Source: Devosia sp.
Lineage (GTDB): Bacteria; Pseudomonadota; Alphaproteobacteria; Rhizobiales; Devosiaceae
Reading direction: 5' to 3'
Length of the DNA: 64,000 bases
Assembly (NCBI GenBank): GCA_028290665.1
Contig: JAQGJK010000016.1
Span: 32,707-96,706 of the forward strand
Shown here piece after piece: positions 1-7,811 of this stretch. Under the pieces are notes generated by a model. That model saw only the letters and a program-made list of their open reading frames with translations. It searched no databases and was not told where the DNA came from. Every line of letters starts with the position of its first letter. Within the stretch, counting starts at the first letter, position 1. The translations under genes and the position numbers were made by a program.

Positions 1-71
1 CGATGCGCGACCATATCGCCATCGTCGAGACCGCCTATCAGCAGCTGAACGAAGCCCGCTCGACGGTTTAG
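1..71 (+). CDS. C-terminal end of a gene truncated by the window edge
   Basis: Only the last 22 or so codons are inside the window; the frame ends at TAG 69-71. The visible tail (MRDHIAIVETAYQQL and a few more residues) looks helical. It would suit the last helix of an FCD-type regulator, but that is a guess and no family can be assigned. Its stop codon overlaps by a few bases the stop of the convergent DUF4180 gene. Confidence 0.45.
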   Translation, partial: MRDHIAIVETAYQQLNEARSTV

Positions 72-430
72 CGCAGGGTGGCTTCGAGTGTCGCCAGGTC
101 AGGTGCAAAAGTCACCTGCCGGACTCTGTTCGACTCGGTCACGAAATCCCGCAGCGCCGTGCTGCTGGCAAGCGAGCCGGAAATGTCGCCGACGATCGCA
201 AGGCGAAGTCGATAATTGACGAACTTTTGGATGAAGGCCCCGGCGAGGCCGGTGCGCAGCTGGAAAAAATCCGGCGCCAGCCGTTCGACCGGGACGACCA
301 TCAACTCCACATCCCGGCCGTAAGTCTCGCCGATGAGGTCGACTGCGTCCTGCTCCGAAATCAGTCGCGGCCAAGCGGTTTCGAGCACCGCCACGGCAAT
401 TCCGTTGATCGTCCTGAAATCCATCGTCAC
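68..430 (-). CDS. DUF4180 domain protein
   Basis: This 120-residue protein spans one DUF4180 domain. The recognisable core is LRTGLAGAFIQKFVNYR followed by LAIVGDISG and DFVTESNR, which match the family's pattern of a conserved LRTG stretch, a QKFVNYR stretch and an IVGD stretch. No enzymatic function is established for the family that I know of. The ATG at 430 is preceded on the minus strand by a short spacer shared with the divergent SDR gene, so the two may share a promoter region. It is convergent with the truncated gene at the window start. The family call is good; the function is unknown. Confidence 0.75.
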   Translation of the reverse strand: MTMDFRTINGIAVAVLETAWPRLISEQDAVDLIGETYGRDVELMVVPVERLAPDFFQLRTGLAGAFIQKFVNYRLRLAIVGDISGSLASSTALRDFVTESNRVRQVTFAPDLATLEATLR

Positions 431-529
431 TCAGCCCCTGTACATCATCGCTTCCGTGATGCTTTAACCCCATTTCGCCGAGGCAGGGGCTTAGATATGG
501 TCCGGCAAAATCGGAGGCAGGAGCAACAC

Positions 530-1261
530 ATGGCCGATCTCAATGGCAAGATCACTCTCATCACCGCCGCGGCACAAGGCATTGGCCGCGCTTCGGTCGA
601 GGCCTTTTCGCGGGCCGGCGCGATCATCATCGCGACCGACATCAACGCCGAAAAGCTTGCCGACCTGGCCGGCATCCCGAATGTCACCACGCGGGTGCTC
701 GATGTGCTCTCGAACGATGCCGTAGTTTCGGCGGTGGCCGAGATCGGTCGCATCGACGTGCTGTTCAACTGCGCGGGCGTCGTCCACAGCGGCACTATCC
801 TCGACTCGACCGACGACGAGCTGGAATTCGCGTTGAACCTCAACCTCAAGGCACAGATCCGCACCATCAAGGCTGTGCTGCCGGGCATGCTGGAGCGGCG
901 CGATGGGGCCATCGTCAACATGGCGACTGTCGCATCGTCGGTGAAGGGCGTTCCGAACCGCTTCGTCTATAGCGCCAGCAAGGCCGCGGTGATCGGACTG
1001 ACCAAATCCGTGGCAGCCGATTTCGTCACCAAGGGTATCCGCTGCAACTGCATCTGCCCCGGCACCGTCGACTCCCCGTCGCTGCAGGATCGGCTGCGCG
1101 CCACCGGCGATTATGACAAGGCGCGGGCCGAGTTCATCGGCCGCCAGCCAATCGGCCGCCTCGGCGCGCCCGAGGAAATCGCCGATCTCGCGGTTTATCT
1201 CGCCGGCGCCACCTATACGACCGGGCAGACCATGGTCATCGACGGCGGTTGGACGGCCTAA
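530..1261 (+). CDS. SDR family oxidoreductase, DHRS6 / 2-keto-3-deoxy-L-fuconate dehydrogenase-like
   Basis: A 243-residue classical short-chain dehydrogenase. The cofactor motif is TAAAQGIG (residues 12-19) instead of the usual TGxxxGIG; that TAAAQGIG variant is typical of the DHRS6 and 2-keto-3-deoxy-L-fuconate dehydrogenase subgroup. FNCAG follows at 79-83, the catalytic Tyr147 and Lys151 lie in YSASK, and CPGTVDSPS is near residue 186. Asp37 after the second beta strand (ATDIN) suggests NAD rather than NADP. The ATG at 530 follows a GGAGGCAGGAG ribosome-binding stretch; the open frame extends further upstream but only that start gives the normal family length. The sugar-acid substrate is inferred, not shown. 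It faces the end of the sugar ABC operon. Confidence 0.85.
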   Translation: MADLNGKITLITAAAQGIGRASVEAFSRAGAIIIATDINAEKLADLAGIPNVTTRVLDVLSNDAVVSAVAEIGRIDVLFNCAGVVHSGTILDSTDDELEFALNLNLKAQIRTIKAVLPGMLERRDGAIVNMATVASSVKGVPNRFVYSASKAAVIGLTKSVAADFVTKGIRCNCICPGTVDSPSLQDRLRATGDYDKARAEFIGRQPIGRLGAPEEIADLAVYLAGATYTTGQTMVIDGGWTA

Positions 1262-1290
1262 CCCGGCTGGTCGGCAGCGTGTGGCGGTAG

Positions 1291-2313
1291 CTAGGCCGCC
1301 ACCGCCCTGCCGTCGGCATCGAACCGGTAGATGTGCCGGTCGTCGGCACTAAGCCAGAGTTCGGTGCCGGGAGCTTCCCGGACTTCGCCGAACGCCCGGG
1401 CAGTGACCGGACCCGCTTCGGTGTCGAAGTACAGGTTAGTGTCCGCACCGAGATGCTCGACATGCACGAGGCTAGCCTTCCAGCGCCCGGCGTCTTTCGA
1501 GATCGTCAGGTGTTCGGGGCGCATGCCGATCGTCGTCGCGCCAGTCATGCCGAGTTTATCGGCGGCGACGAAATTCATCTGCGGCGAGCCGATGAAGCCG
1601 GCGACAAACAGGTTCGCCGGCGCATTGTAGAGCTCCATCGGCGTACCGACCTGCTCGATCCGGCCGGCGTTCATCACTACGATCCGGTCGGCCAGCGTCA
1701 TCGCCTCGACCTGATCGTGCGTCACGTAGATCATCGTCGCCTTGAGTTCGCGATGCAGCCGGGCGATTTCGAGCCGCGTGTTGACCCGCAGTGCAGCGTC
1801 GAGGTTGGACAGCGGTTCATCGAACAGGAACAGCGTCGGTTCGCGGACGATCGCCCGGCCGATAGCGACGCGCTGGCGTTGCCCGCCGGAAAGCTGGGCC
1901 GGTCGACGGTCGAGGTAATCGTCCAGCGACAGCATGCCCGAGGCCTTGGCGACGCGCGCCTCGATCTCTGGGGCAGGGGTCTTGGCCTGCTTGAGGCCGA
2001 GCGCCATGTTGTTTTTGACCGTCAGGTGCGGATAGAGCGCGTAACTCTGGAACACCATGGCGATGCCGCGCTTCGCTGGCGGCGTGGTGTTAACCGTTTT
2101 GCCGCCGATCTCGATATCGCCGCTGGTCGCGTCTTCGAGCCCGGCGATGATCCGCAGCAGCGTCGATTTTCCGCAGCCGGACGGCCCGACGAATACCACG
2201 AACTCGCCATCGCCAACGGTCAGGTCGATGCCCTTGATCACCTCGGTGACACCGAAATTCTTCCGGATCGCCTTCAGCGCCAGCGTTGGTGCAAGAGTTG
2301 TTGCTGCAGCCAT
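1291..2313 (-). CDS. Carbohydrate ABC transporter ATP-binding protein (MalK/UgpC type)
   Basis: 340-residue ATPase that would power import by the two permeases upstream. Walker A is GPSGCGKST at residues 43-51, the signature is [15 protein letters not shown], Walker B is [12 protein letters not shown] and the switch histidine is in THDQ. The C-terminal third (from about residue 240) is the TOBE/OB-fold region typical of MalK/UgpC/MsmK ATPases. It is the last gene of the minus-strand operon murQ, binding protein, two permeases, oxidoreductase, ATPase, 13 bp after the oxidoreductase stop. The transported sugar is inferred from the operon (an amino sugar such as GlcNAc, MurNAc or a muropeptide sugar), not from this subunit. 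Confidence 0.93.
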   Translation of the reverse strand: MAAATTLAPTLALKAIRKNFGVTEVIKGIDLTVGDGEFVVFVGPSGCGKSTLLRIIAGLEDATSGDIEIGGKTVNTTPPAKRGIAMVFQSYALYPHLTVKNNMALGLKQAKTPAPEIEARVAKASGMLSLDDYLDRRPAQLSGGQRQRVAIGRAIVREPTLFLFDEPLSNLDAALRVNTRLEIARLHRELKATMIYVTHDQVEAMTLADRIVVMNAGRIEQVGTPMELYNAPANLFVAGFIGSPQMNFVAADKLGMTGATTIGMRPEHLTISKDAGRWKASLVHVEHLGADTNLYFDTEAGPVTARAFGEVREAPGTELWLSADDRHIYRFDADGRAVAA

Positions 2314-2326
2314 TACGCGAAAATCC

Positions 2327-3385
2327 TCAAAGGTCGACGGCGCGCATTTCGCGCGTCGAGAGTTCGGATGCCATCACGATTTCGAGCGACCGCACGGCGT
2401 CGTCATTGTGCTTGGTCAGGTCGAGGTCCTCACGGATCGCCTTCAGCATGAACGCCTGCTCCCGGGCGCAGAGTTCGTCATGACCCGGCTCATCGGCGGT
2501 TGAAAACCACTCATCGGGCTTGGCAAACGTGCCATCGGGCTTCAGCTCGGCGAAATGCGTGCGGATCCGCGACGTCTTGGTGTGGGTATCGTGCGCGGAC
2601 GAACTCGAGCCTTCCTCGACGACGATCGAGATGGCGCCATTGGGCGAAATCACGTCTTTGACGAAGAACGCCGTCTCGCTCATCATCGGTCCCCATCCCG
2701 CCTCATACCAACCAACCGAGCCATCCTCGAACAGCACCTGCAGATGGGTGTAATTGCGCATCGTCAGCGCGATCTCGCTCGACAGCCGCACCCCCATGCC
2801 GCGCACCTGGATCGGGCGGGAATCGGTGATCTGGCACATCACGTCGACATAGTGCACGCCGCAGTCGACCATCGGCGACGTGGTTTCCATGAGGCGCTTG
2901 TGGGTCTCCCAGAACAGGCCGGCCGATTGCTGGTTGAGGTTGAGCCGCATCACATAGGGGCCACCGAGCGACCGCGCCTTTTCAATGAAGGCGATCCAGC
3001 TCGGGTGGTGCCGGAGAATGTAACCGACGACCAGCTTCCGCCCGTTGGCCCGCGCCGCATCGACGACCCGACGGGCGTCCTCCACAGTAGTCGCCAGCGG
3101 CTTCTCGATGAACACATGCGCGCCCTGTTCCAGCGCTGCGACGGCGAAGTCGGCATGCGTGTCGGTGTAGGTGTTGATCGAGGCGAGCTCCGGCCTCAAG
3201 TCGCGCAACGCCGCGAGATAGTCGCTCGAATGCGGGTATTGGGCCAGTTCCGCCGGCATCTCGCGACCGCCGCGCGACACCAGGCCAACGATCTCGTAGT
3301 CGGGCTCTCGATGATAGGCGAGCGCGTGGCTACGCCCCATATTGCCGAGACCTGCAACCAGGACCCGAACCGGCGCTGCGCTCAT
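2327..3385 (-). CDS. Gfo/Idh/MocA family oxidoreductase
   Basis: 352-residue NAD(P)-dependent sugar oxidoreductase. The Rossmann motif [11 protein letters not shown] lies near the N terminus, the family EKP motif ([12 protein letters not shown]) near residue 97, and the substrate-domain motif DCGVHYVDV near residue 180. The start is ATG 3385, which overlaps the stop of the upstream permease as ATGA; a longer frame exists but reads through the permease gene. Family members act on sugars, inositols or sugar nucleotides. Its position inside an amino-sugar transporter operon suggests it oxidises or epimerises the imported sugar, but which carbon and which substrate cannot be read from the sequence. 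Confidence 0.88.
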   Translation of the reverse strand: MSAAPVRVLVAGLGNMGRSHALAYHREPDYEIVGLVSRGGREMPAELAQYPHSSDYLAALRDLRPELASINTYTDTHADFAVAALEQGAHVFIEKPLATTVEDARRVVDAARANGRKLVVGYILRHHPSWIAFIEKARSLGGPYVMRLNLNQQSAGLFWETHKRLMETTSPMVDCGVHYVDVMCQITDSRPIQVRGMGVRLSSEIALTMRNYTHLQVLFEDGSVGWYEAGWGPMMSETAFFVKDVISPNGAISIVVEEGSSSSAHDTHTKTSRIRTHFAELKPDGTFAKPDEWFSTADEPGHDELCAREQAFMLKAIREDLDLTKHNDDAVRSLEIVMASELSTREMRAVDL

Positions 3386-4224
3386 TTGACGGCTCCTGAG
3401 GTGATACCGCGGATCAGCTGGCGGGAAAAAATGAGGTAGAGCACCAGCACCGGCAGGATGGCGAGCGTCAGCGCGGCGAGCACCGCATCCCATTCGCTCT
3501 GGAATTGGCCGAGGAACATCTGCGCCCCGAGCGTGACGGTTTTAGTGCCTTCAGCCGGCGCGAGGATCAGCGGGAACCACAGATCGTTCCAGATCGGGAT
3601 CATGGTGAACACCGCTACAGTCGCCAGCGCCGGCCGCACCAGTGGCAGCACCAGCCGGAAAAAGATGGTGTATTCGCTGAGCCCATCGATCCGTCCGGCA
3701 TTTTTCAAATCATCGGACACGGTCCGCATGAATTCCGACAGGATGAAAATTGACAGCGGCAGGCCCTGCGCCGTGTAGACGAGGATCAGCGCCCACAGCG
3801 TGTTGACAATCCCCGAGGCGACCATGATCTGCAGGATGGCCACCGTGCCGAGCCGGATCGGAATCATGATACCGAGGGCAAGGTAAAGGCCCATCAGCGT
3901 ATTGCCCTTGAACCGGTATTCCGACAGGGCAAACGCTGCCATCGCTCCGAACAGCAGCACGAGCACCAGCGCCGCGACAGTGACGATCAGGCTGTTCTGG
4001 AAATACAGTTGGAAATCCCCGCGCAGCCACACTTTGGCATAGCCCTCGGGCGCCCACAGCGCTCCGATCGGCAGCGCCAGCGGATCGCCAAAAATGCCCT
4101 TGCGGTTCTTGAACGAGTTCACCACGACGACGAACACCGGAAACAGCGCGATGACCGTGTAGGTCAGCAGAATCGCGTGCGCGGCGATCGAGCGGAACGG
4201 CGACTGGGTGGAACGGCCGGCCAT
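3382..4224 (-). CDS. Carbohydrate ABC transporter permease (MalG type)
   Basis: 280-residue inner-membrane permease with about six hydrophobic segments. The EAA-type loop that contacts the ATPase is the stretch around AGRIDGLSEYTIFFRLVLP. The N terminus, after a short basic tail, starts TM1 at AILLTYTVIALFPVF. The chosen start, ATG 4224, overlaps the stop of the upstream permease as TGATG, which indicates translational coupling; the frame remains open 17 codons further but that part lies within the upstream gene. It pairs with the MalF-type permease next to it to form the channel. Confidence 0.92.
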   Translation of the reverse strand: MAGRSTQSPFRSIAAHAILLTYTVIALFPVFVVVVNSFKNRKGIFGDPLALPIGALWAPEGYAKVWLRGDFQLYFQNSLIVTVAALVLVLLFGAMAAFALSEYRFKGNTLMGLYLALGIMIPIRLGTVAILQIMVASGIVNTLWALILVYTAQGLPLSIFILSEFMRTVSDDLKNAGRIDGLSEYTIFFRLVLPLVRPALATVAVFTMIPIWNDLWFPLILAPAEGTKTVTLGAQMFLGQFQSEWDAVLAALTLAILPVLVLYLIFSRQLIRGITSGAVK

Positions 4225-5150
4225 CAGAACTGATACCGCCGGAGCCGCGTTTGCACCCCGAACAGGTAGATGCACACTCCGATGAGGATGATCAGGAACA
4301 TCACCGCCGCGATCGCCGAGCCGAGGCCGCGGTCACCCAACTGCAGCTGTGCCCCGAAGAACGTCCGGAACAGCAGTGTCCCCAAGAGGTCGGTCGAGAA
4401 ATTCGGGCCCGCCTGGGCGCCTTGCGCGGCATAGATCAGGTCGAAGGCATTGAAATTGCCGACGAAGGTCAGGATCGAGATGATGCCGATGGCCGGCAGC
4501 ACCAGCGGCAGCTGGATTTTCCAGAACTGCGCCCAGCCGGTGATGCCGTCGCATTCTGCCGCCTCGATGACCTCGTCCGGGATGCTAAGCAGCGCAGCGT
4601 AGATCAGCATCATCGGGATGCCGATGAATTGCCAGTTCGAGATCAGCGCCAGGGTGGTCAAAGCCGACTCTTCTTTGCCGAGCCATGGCTGATACAGCCA
4701 GCCGATCCCGACCGAGTTCATCAGCGTCTTGCTGATCCCCCAGGTCGGCGACAGGATCAGCTTCCACACGAAGCCGACGATGACGAAGCTGAGGATGGTC
4801 GGGATAAAAAATACCGTGCGATAGAACCCGCGCAACCGGAGCCGCGGATTGCTCAATAGCGCCGCGAGCAGGATGCCGATGGGATTTTGCACGATCATGT
4901 GGATGACAAAGAAATAGAAATTGTTGCCGAGCGCGTTCCAGAAGCTCGCCGAAAGCCGCGGATCGGTGAACAGTTGGACGAAATTCCCGAGCCCGACGAA
5001 GTCCCATTCCTTGGAAAAGAACGACTGGTACAGCGTCGAAACCAGCGGAATGATCATGAAGGCGGAATAGACTGCCACTGCGGGCGCGAGAAATACGGCG
5101 ATGTGCCAGCGCCGCGGACGCCTTCCCGTGCTGGTGTCGCTTGTCGTCAC
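4224..5150 (-). CDS. Carbohydrate ABC transporter permease (MalF type)
   Basis: About 308-residue permease with the PRRWHIAVFLAPA amino-terminal membrane segment typical of MalF-type sugar permeases and an EAA loop around AAECDGITGWAQFWKIQLP. I place the start at GTG 5150: the two upstream ATGs (5186 and 5207) lie in or at the arm of an inverted repeat and would add residues that look like translated repeat. That start is inferred. The downstream permease begins within its stop codon. A large intergenic palindrome separates it from the binding-protein gene, probably lowering permease expression relative to the binding protein. Confidence 0.88.
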   Translation of the reverse strand: MTTSDTSTGRRPRRWHIAVFLAPAVAVYSAFMIIPLVSTLYQSFFSKEWDFVGLGNFVQLFTDPRLSASFWNALGNNFYFFVIHMIVQNPIGILLAALLSNPRLRLRGFYRTVFFIPTILSFVIVGFVWKLILSPTWGISKTLMNSVGIGWLYQPWLGKEESALTTLALISNWQFIGIPMMLIYAALLSIPDEVIEAAECDGITGWAQFWKIQLPLVLPAIGIISILTFVGNFNAFDLIYAAQGAQAGPNFSTDLLGTLLFRTFFGAQLQLGDRGLGSAIAAVMFLIILIGVCIYLFGVQTRLRRYQF

Positions 5151-5179
5151 GCAATGGCCCCCGCCGTCAGCCAAACCCA

Positions 5180-5281
5180 GTGTCATCCTGCGAAAGCAGG
5201 GACCCATTTATCCACGATTTCGGTATCAGTTGTCAGCCCGGTAGGCCGACAGTTGGGTCCCCGCTATCGCGGGAATGACAC
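5180..5281. repeat. Inverted repeat, REP/BIME-like palindromic element
   Basis: Two imperfect arms of about 27 bases (5180-5206 and 5254-5281) are inverted copies: the left arm contains GTCATCCTGCGAAAGCAGGG and the right arm, on the opposite strand, has the same pattern with three or four changes. Each arm is itself partly palindromic (CCTGC..GCAGG, CCCGC..GCGGG). Elements of this look are dispersed in many alphaproteobacterial genomes; whether this one is must be checked genome-wide. It sits between the binding-protein and permease genes. Confidence 0.7.
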
Positions 5282-5331
5282 CGAGTACGCGTACCGAGAG
5301 TGCGAATGGTGTTTCGTTTCCAGGCAAATAA

Positions 5332-5355
5332 CCGGGCCACCCTGAGGCGGCCCGG
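5332..5355 (-). terminator. Stem-loop directly after the binding-protein gene
   Basis: A 10-bp G+C-rich stem (CCGGGCCGCC / GGTGGCCCGG on the minus strand, one G-U pair) with a TCAG loop starts about 10 bases after the binding-protein stop. The following bases are GTTATTTG, so the U-tract is weak. It looks like an attenuating or 3'-end-protecting hairpin inside the operon rather than a full terminator. Confidence 0.6.
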
Positions 5356-5365
5356 CAATCGCAAC

Positions 5366-6628
5366 TTACATCGCCGCCGGCTTGTACCAGGCGTTGAGGC
5401 CGTCCTGCAGGCGGGCGCCGGCAGCTTCCGGGGTCTCGAGACCCTTAATCACCTGAGCCGAGGCATTCCAGGTTTCGTTCTCGAGGTTCGGCGTGCCGCG
5501 CGACAGGATGGCGTAGGTCGAGCGGATCGTCGGCTCGCACTCACTGCGCCACGAGGCGAATTCCTGCGCCAGCGGGTCTTCGATGGTCACCGGTTCGGTG
5601 CTGAGCGGGTAGAAGCCCGGCAGCGCATTGGCTTCGATGGTGCCGAACTCGGACGAGGCAACCCATGACAGGAAGGTCTTGGCGGCTTCGAGGTTGGGCG
5701 ATGCGGCGTTGGCGCCGATCCCGATATCGGTGTGGTCCGAGATGTAGCAGGTGTCGCCGGCATTTACGACCGGCGGCGGGAACGCGCCCATCTTGAAATC
5801 GGCGTTGGTGTTGAAGCCGGCGATTTCCCACGAACCAGCCGGGTAGATGGCGGCACGACCGAGGGTGAACAGGTTCTGGCTGTCCGAGTAAGTCTGGGCT
5901 TCAAAGCCATCGCCGAGATACGGCTTCCACGACGCCAGTTCGGCATAGGGCTCGACCCATTCCGGATCGGTCAGCTTCTCGGTGCCGGCGATCAGAGCGA
6001 GACGGCCCTCTTCGCCCTTCCAGTAGGTCGGACCAATGTTCTGATAGCCCATTGTCGCGGCTTCCCACTGATCATTGGTGCCCATCGCCAGCGGAATATA
6101 GGTGCCATCGGCCTTGATGGCGTCGAGCACCGCATGAAATTCGGCAACCGTCTTGGGTTCGGTCAGGCCGAGCGCGTCGAAGGCGTCCTTGTTGTAGATG
6201 AAGCCGTGGATAACGGCGCCCATCGGCACGCAGAAGGTCTTGGACTGGTCATCGGTCGACCAGGCGGCCTTCGCCACCGGCGAGAAATTCTCCATGCCGT
6301 CGAGTCCGGTCAGGTCAGCCAGATAACCCTGGTCGAACAGCCCGAGCGATACGTCGAACGGCCGGCAAGTGACGATGTCGCCGGCGCTGCCGCCTTCGAG
6401 CTTCGCATTGAGCGCGGCGTTGTATTCGGTCGGGGCGGTCGGCGAGAACACCACCTTGATCCCCGGATGCGAGGCTTCGAATGCCGGAATGATTTTATCC
6501 TGCCAGATCGCCAGATCGTCCGTACGCCAGCTTTCGATGGTCAGCGTCACGTCCTGCGCGAAAGCCTGGCCCATGCCTGCCGCGAGGGCGAGGGCAGAGC
6601 CGGCCAGCATCAGTGTCTTGAAGTGCAT
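5366..6628 (-). CDS. Extracellular sugar-binding protein of the ABC transporter
   Basis: 420-residue periplasmic solute-binding protein. A Sec signal peptide (MHFKTLMLAGSALALAAGM...AFA, cleavage before QDV) is followed by a mature part starting VTLTIESWRTDDLAIWQDKI, typical of family 1 sugar-binding proteins, with AFEASHPGIKV shortly after. The start ATG 6628 has AAGGGACGTCAA before it; the longer open frame upstream is rejected because it would bury the signal peptide. It is second in the operon after murQ and is followed by a hairpin and palindrome, a layout seen where the binding protein is made in excess over the permeases. Substrate is inferred to be an amino sugar. Confidence 0.92.
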   Translation of the reverse strand: MHFKTLMLAGSALALAAGMGQAFAQDVTLTIESWRTDDLAIWQDKIIPAFEASHPGIKVVFSPTAPTEYNAALNAKLEGGSAGDIVTCRPFDVSLGLFDQGYLADLTGLDGMENFSPVAKAAWSTDDQSKTFCVPMGAVIHGFIYNKDAFDALGLTEPKTVAEFHAVLDAIKADGTYIPLAMGTNDQWEAATMGYQNIGPTYWKGEEGRLALIAGTEKLTDPEWVEPYAELASWKPYLGDGFEAQTYSDSQNLFTLGRAAIYPAGSWEIAGFNTNADFKMGAFPPPVVNAGDTCYISDHTDIGIGANAASPNLEAAKTFLSWVASSEFGTIEANALPGFYPLSTEPVTIEDPLAQEFASWRSECEPTIRSTYAILSRGTPNLENETWNASAQVIKGLETPEAAGARLQDGLNAWYKPAAM

Positions 6629-6674
6629 TTGACGTCCCTTCTCCTGTTCACCCGGTCCTTTTGGACCTTGGGTG

Positions 6675-7595
6675 TTAGTGTTGCGCCCGGCTTGCGGCAG
6701 CAAGTGCCGCGAGAGCCGAACGCACATTTCCTTCGGCCTGGCCGAGCAGCCCTTCGGCTGCACTGAGGTCGCCAACGCCGGCTGCAATCAAAATAGCGGG
6801 CTTCACTTCGCCCCCCGATTGCTCCAGCGCGCTGGCGGCCACCGCCAGATTCGTGCCGGTGACTTTGCTCACAATCCGCGCCGCTCGACCACGCAACTTC
6901 TCATTATCGGCCTTCACATTTACCATCAGCCCGTCATAGACGTGCCCGAGATGCACGCCCATCAGGGTCGACAGCATGTTGAGCGCGGCTTTCTGGGCCG
7001 TCCCGGCACCCATCCGCGTCGAGCCGGAGATGACTTCGGGTCCGGCATTCAGCAGCACCGGGATCTCGGCTGCCTGTAGCAGCGGCGAGTTCACATTGCC
7101 GGCGATGCCGATGGTAGCAGCGCCGGCTTCGCGTGCAGCGATGATGCCTTCGAGCGTATAGGGCGTGGTGCCACTGGCAGAAGTGCCGATGACACAGTCC
7201 CGCGGGCCGATCGCCGCCGCGGCGACTTCGGCGCGCGCTTCGTCGCCGCGATCCTCGCGCATGCCGTTAAGCCGGGTTGCGATATCCTTGCCATCGGCCA
7301 GCATCAGCACGATGCGGTCATAGGCGATGCCGTAAGTCTGGGGTATTTCAAGCGCATCCGCCATCGACATCAGCGCCGGGCTGCCGGAGGCGATATAGAT
7401 CAGCCGGCCGCCGCCACGCAGTTTGTCGGCCGCCAGCTGCGCCGCTGCCGCGAGGGCCGGGATAGCGGCTTCGACCGAGCGCAATGCCCGCGTATGGCCC
7501 TCGAGCAGCGCCGAGAGAATTTCGTTGGCATTCCACGTATCGAAGCCCTCATACCGGGCCTCGACCGCTTCTGTTGCCACCGTCGCTGCCGTCAT
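6675..7595 (-). CDS. murQ: MurQ-like N-acetylmuramic acid 6-phosphate etherase (SIS domain), divergent
   Basis: 306-residue SIS-domain protein. The C-terminal half carries the MurQ signature GPEVISGSTRMGAGTAQK followed by NMLSTLMGVHLG and VKADNEKLRGRA, which together identify the MurQ/GCKR group. MurQ cleaves the lactyl ether of MurNAc-6-phosphate to GlcNAc-6-phosphate. However the first sugar-phosphate loop, GAGTSGRLG in E. coli MurQ, here reads ASGSPALMS, and the EGAED stretch carrying a catalytic acid is replaced by REDRGDEA; the acid in ALEIPQTYG is kept. First gene of the operon, divergent from the GntR/nag genes; its product would feed NagA and NagB-II. No MurNAc kinase is in the window. 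Etherase activity is therefore likely but not certain. Confidence 0.8.
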   Translation of the reverse strand: MTAATVATEAVEARYEGFDTWNANEILSALLEGHTRALRSVEAAIPALAAAAQLAADKLRGGGRLIYIASGSPALMSMADALEIPQTYGIAYDRIVLMLADGKDIATRLNGMREDRGDEARAEVAAAAIGPRDCVIGTSASGTTPYTLEGIIAAREAGAATIGIAGNVNSPLLQAAEIPVLLNAGPEVISGSTRMGAGTAQKAALNMLSTLMGVHLGHVYDGLMVNVKADNEKLRGRAARIVSKVTGTNLAVAASALEQSGGEVKPAILIAAGVGDLSAAEGLLGQAEGNVRSALAALAAASRAQH

Positions 7596-7652
7596 GCAGT
7601 CCGCTCCCCAAAATGTCTTCGAACCGCAGCGCAGCCGTCCAACTCGGGCAGC

Positions 7653-7681
7653 ATTAATGCCAAAAAAATACCACTTGTCCA
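7653..7681 (-). promoter_or_regulatory. Predicted murQ-operon promoter with operator in the spacer
   Basis: On the minus strand TGGACA (7681-7676) and ATTAAT (7658-7653) are separated by 17 bp. The spacer contains GTGGTATTTTTTTGGCAT (7674-7657), which matches 14 of 18 positions of the element in the facing gntR promoter. A repressor bound there would cover the spacer. Predicted from sequence only. Confidence 0.55.
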
Positions 7682-7766
7682 GCCCGTGGCTAAATCTTAA
7701 TCGGCAAGAATATCAAGCTGCAATTGCTCCGGGATAGCGGGGCATCAGCTGCCTGGCAGATTCCAC

Positions 7767-7794
7767 TTGGTTGATGGTACTTTATTGGTATCAT
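7767..7794 (+). promoter_or_regulatory. Predicted gntR-nagB-nagA promoter with operator
   Basis: TTGGTT (7767-7772) and TATCAT (7789-7794) are spaced 16 bp. The element ATGGTACTTTATTGGTAT (7774-7791) fills the spacer and overlaps the -10; it is built from two direct GGTA half-sites and is shared with the murQ promoter. TGGT-type half-sites are characteristic of NagR/DasR-like GntR regulators, so autoregulation by the adjacent GntR protein is likely. Confidence 0.55.
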
Positions 7795-7811
7795 GCCGCG
7801 AGGGAGCGCCT

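Noticed and set aside
1333..2451. Long open frame on the plus strand opposite the ABC ATPase and oxidoreductase
   Set aside because: It lies antisense to genes with clear catalytic motifs, has low-complexity Arg/Asp/His-rich composition and no ribosome-binding site; an effect of G+C-rich codon bias.
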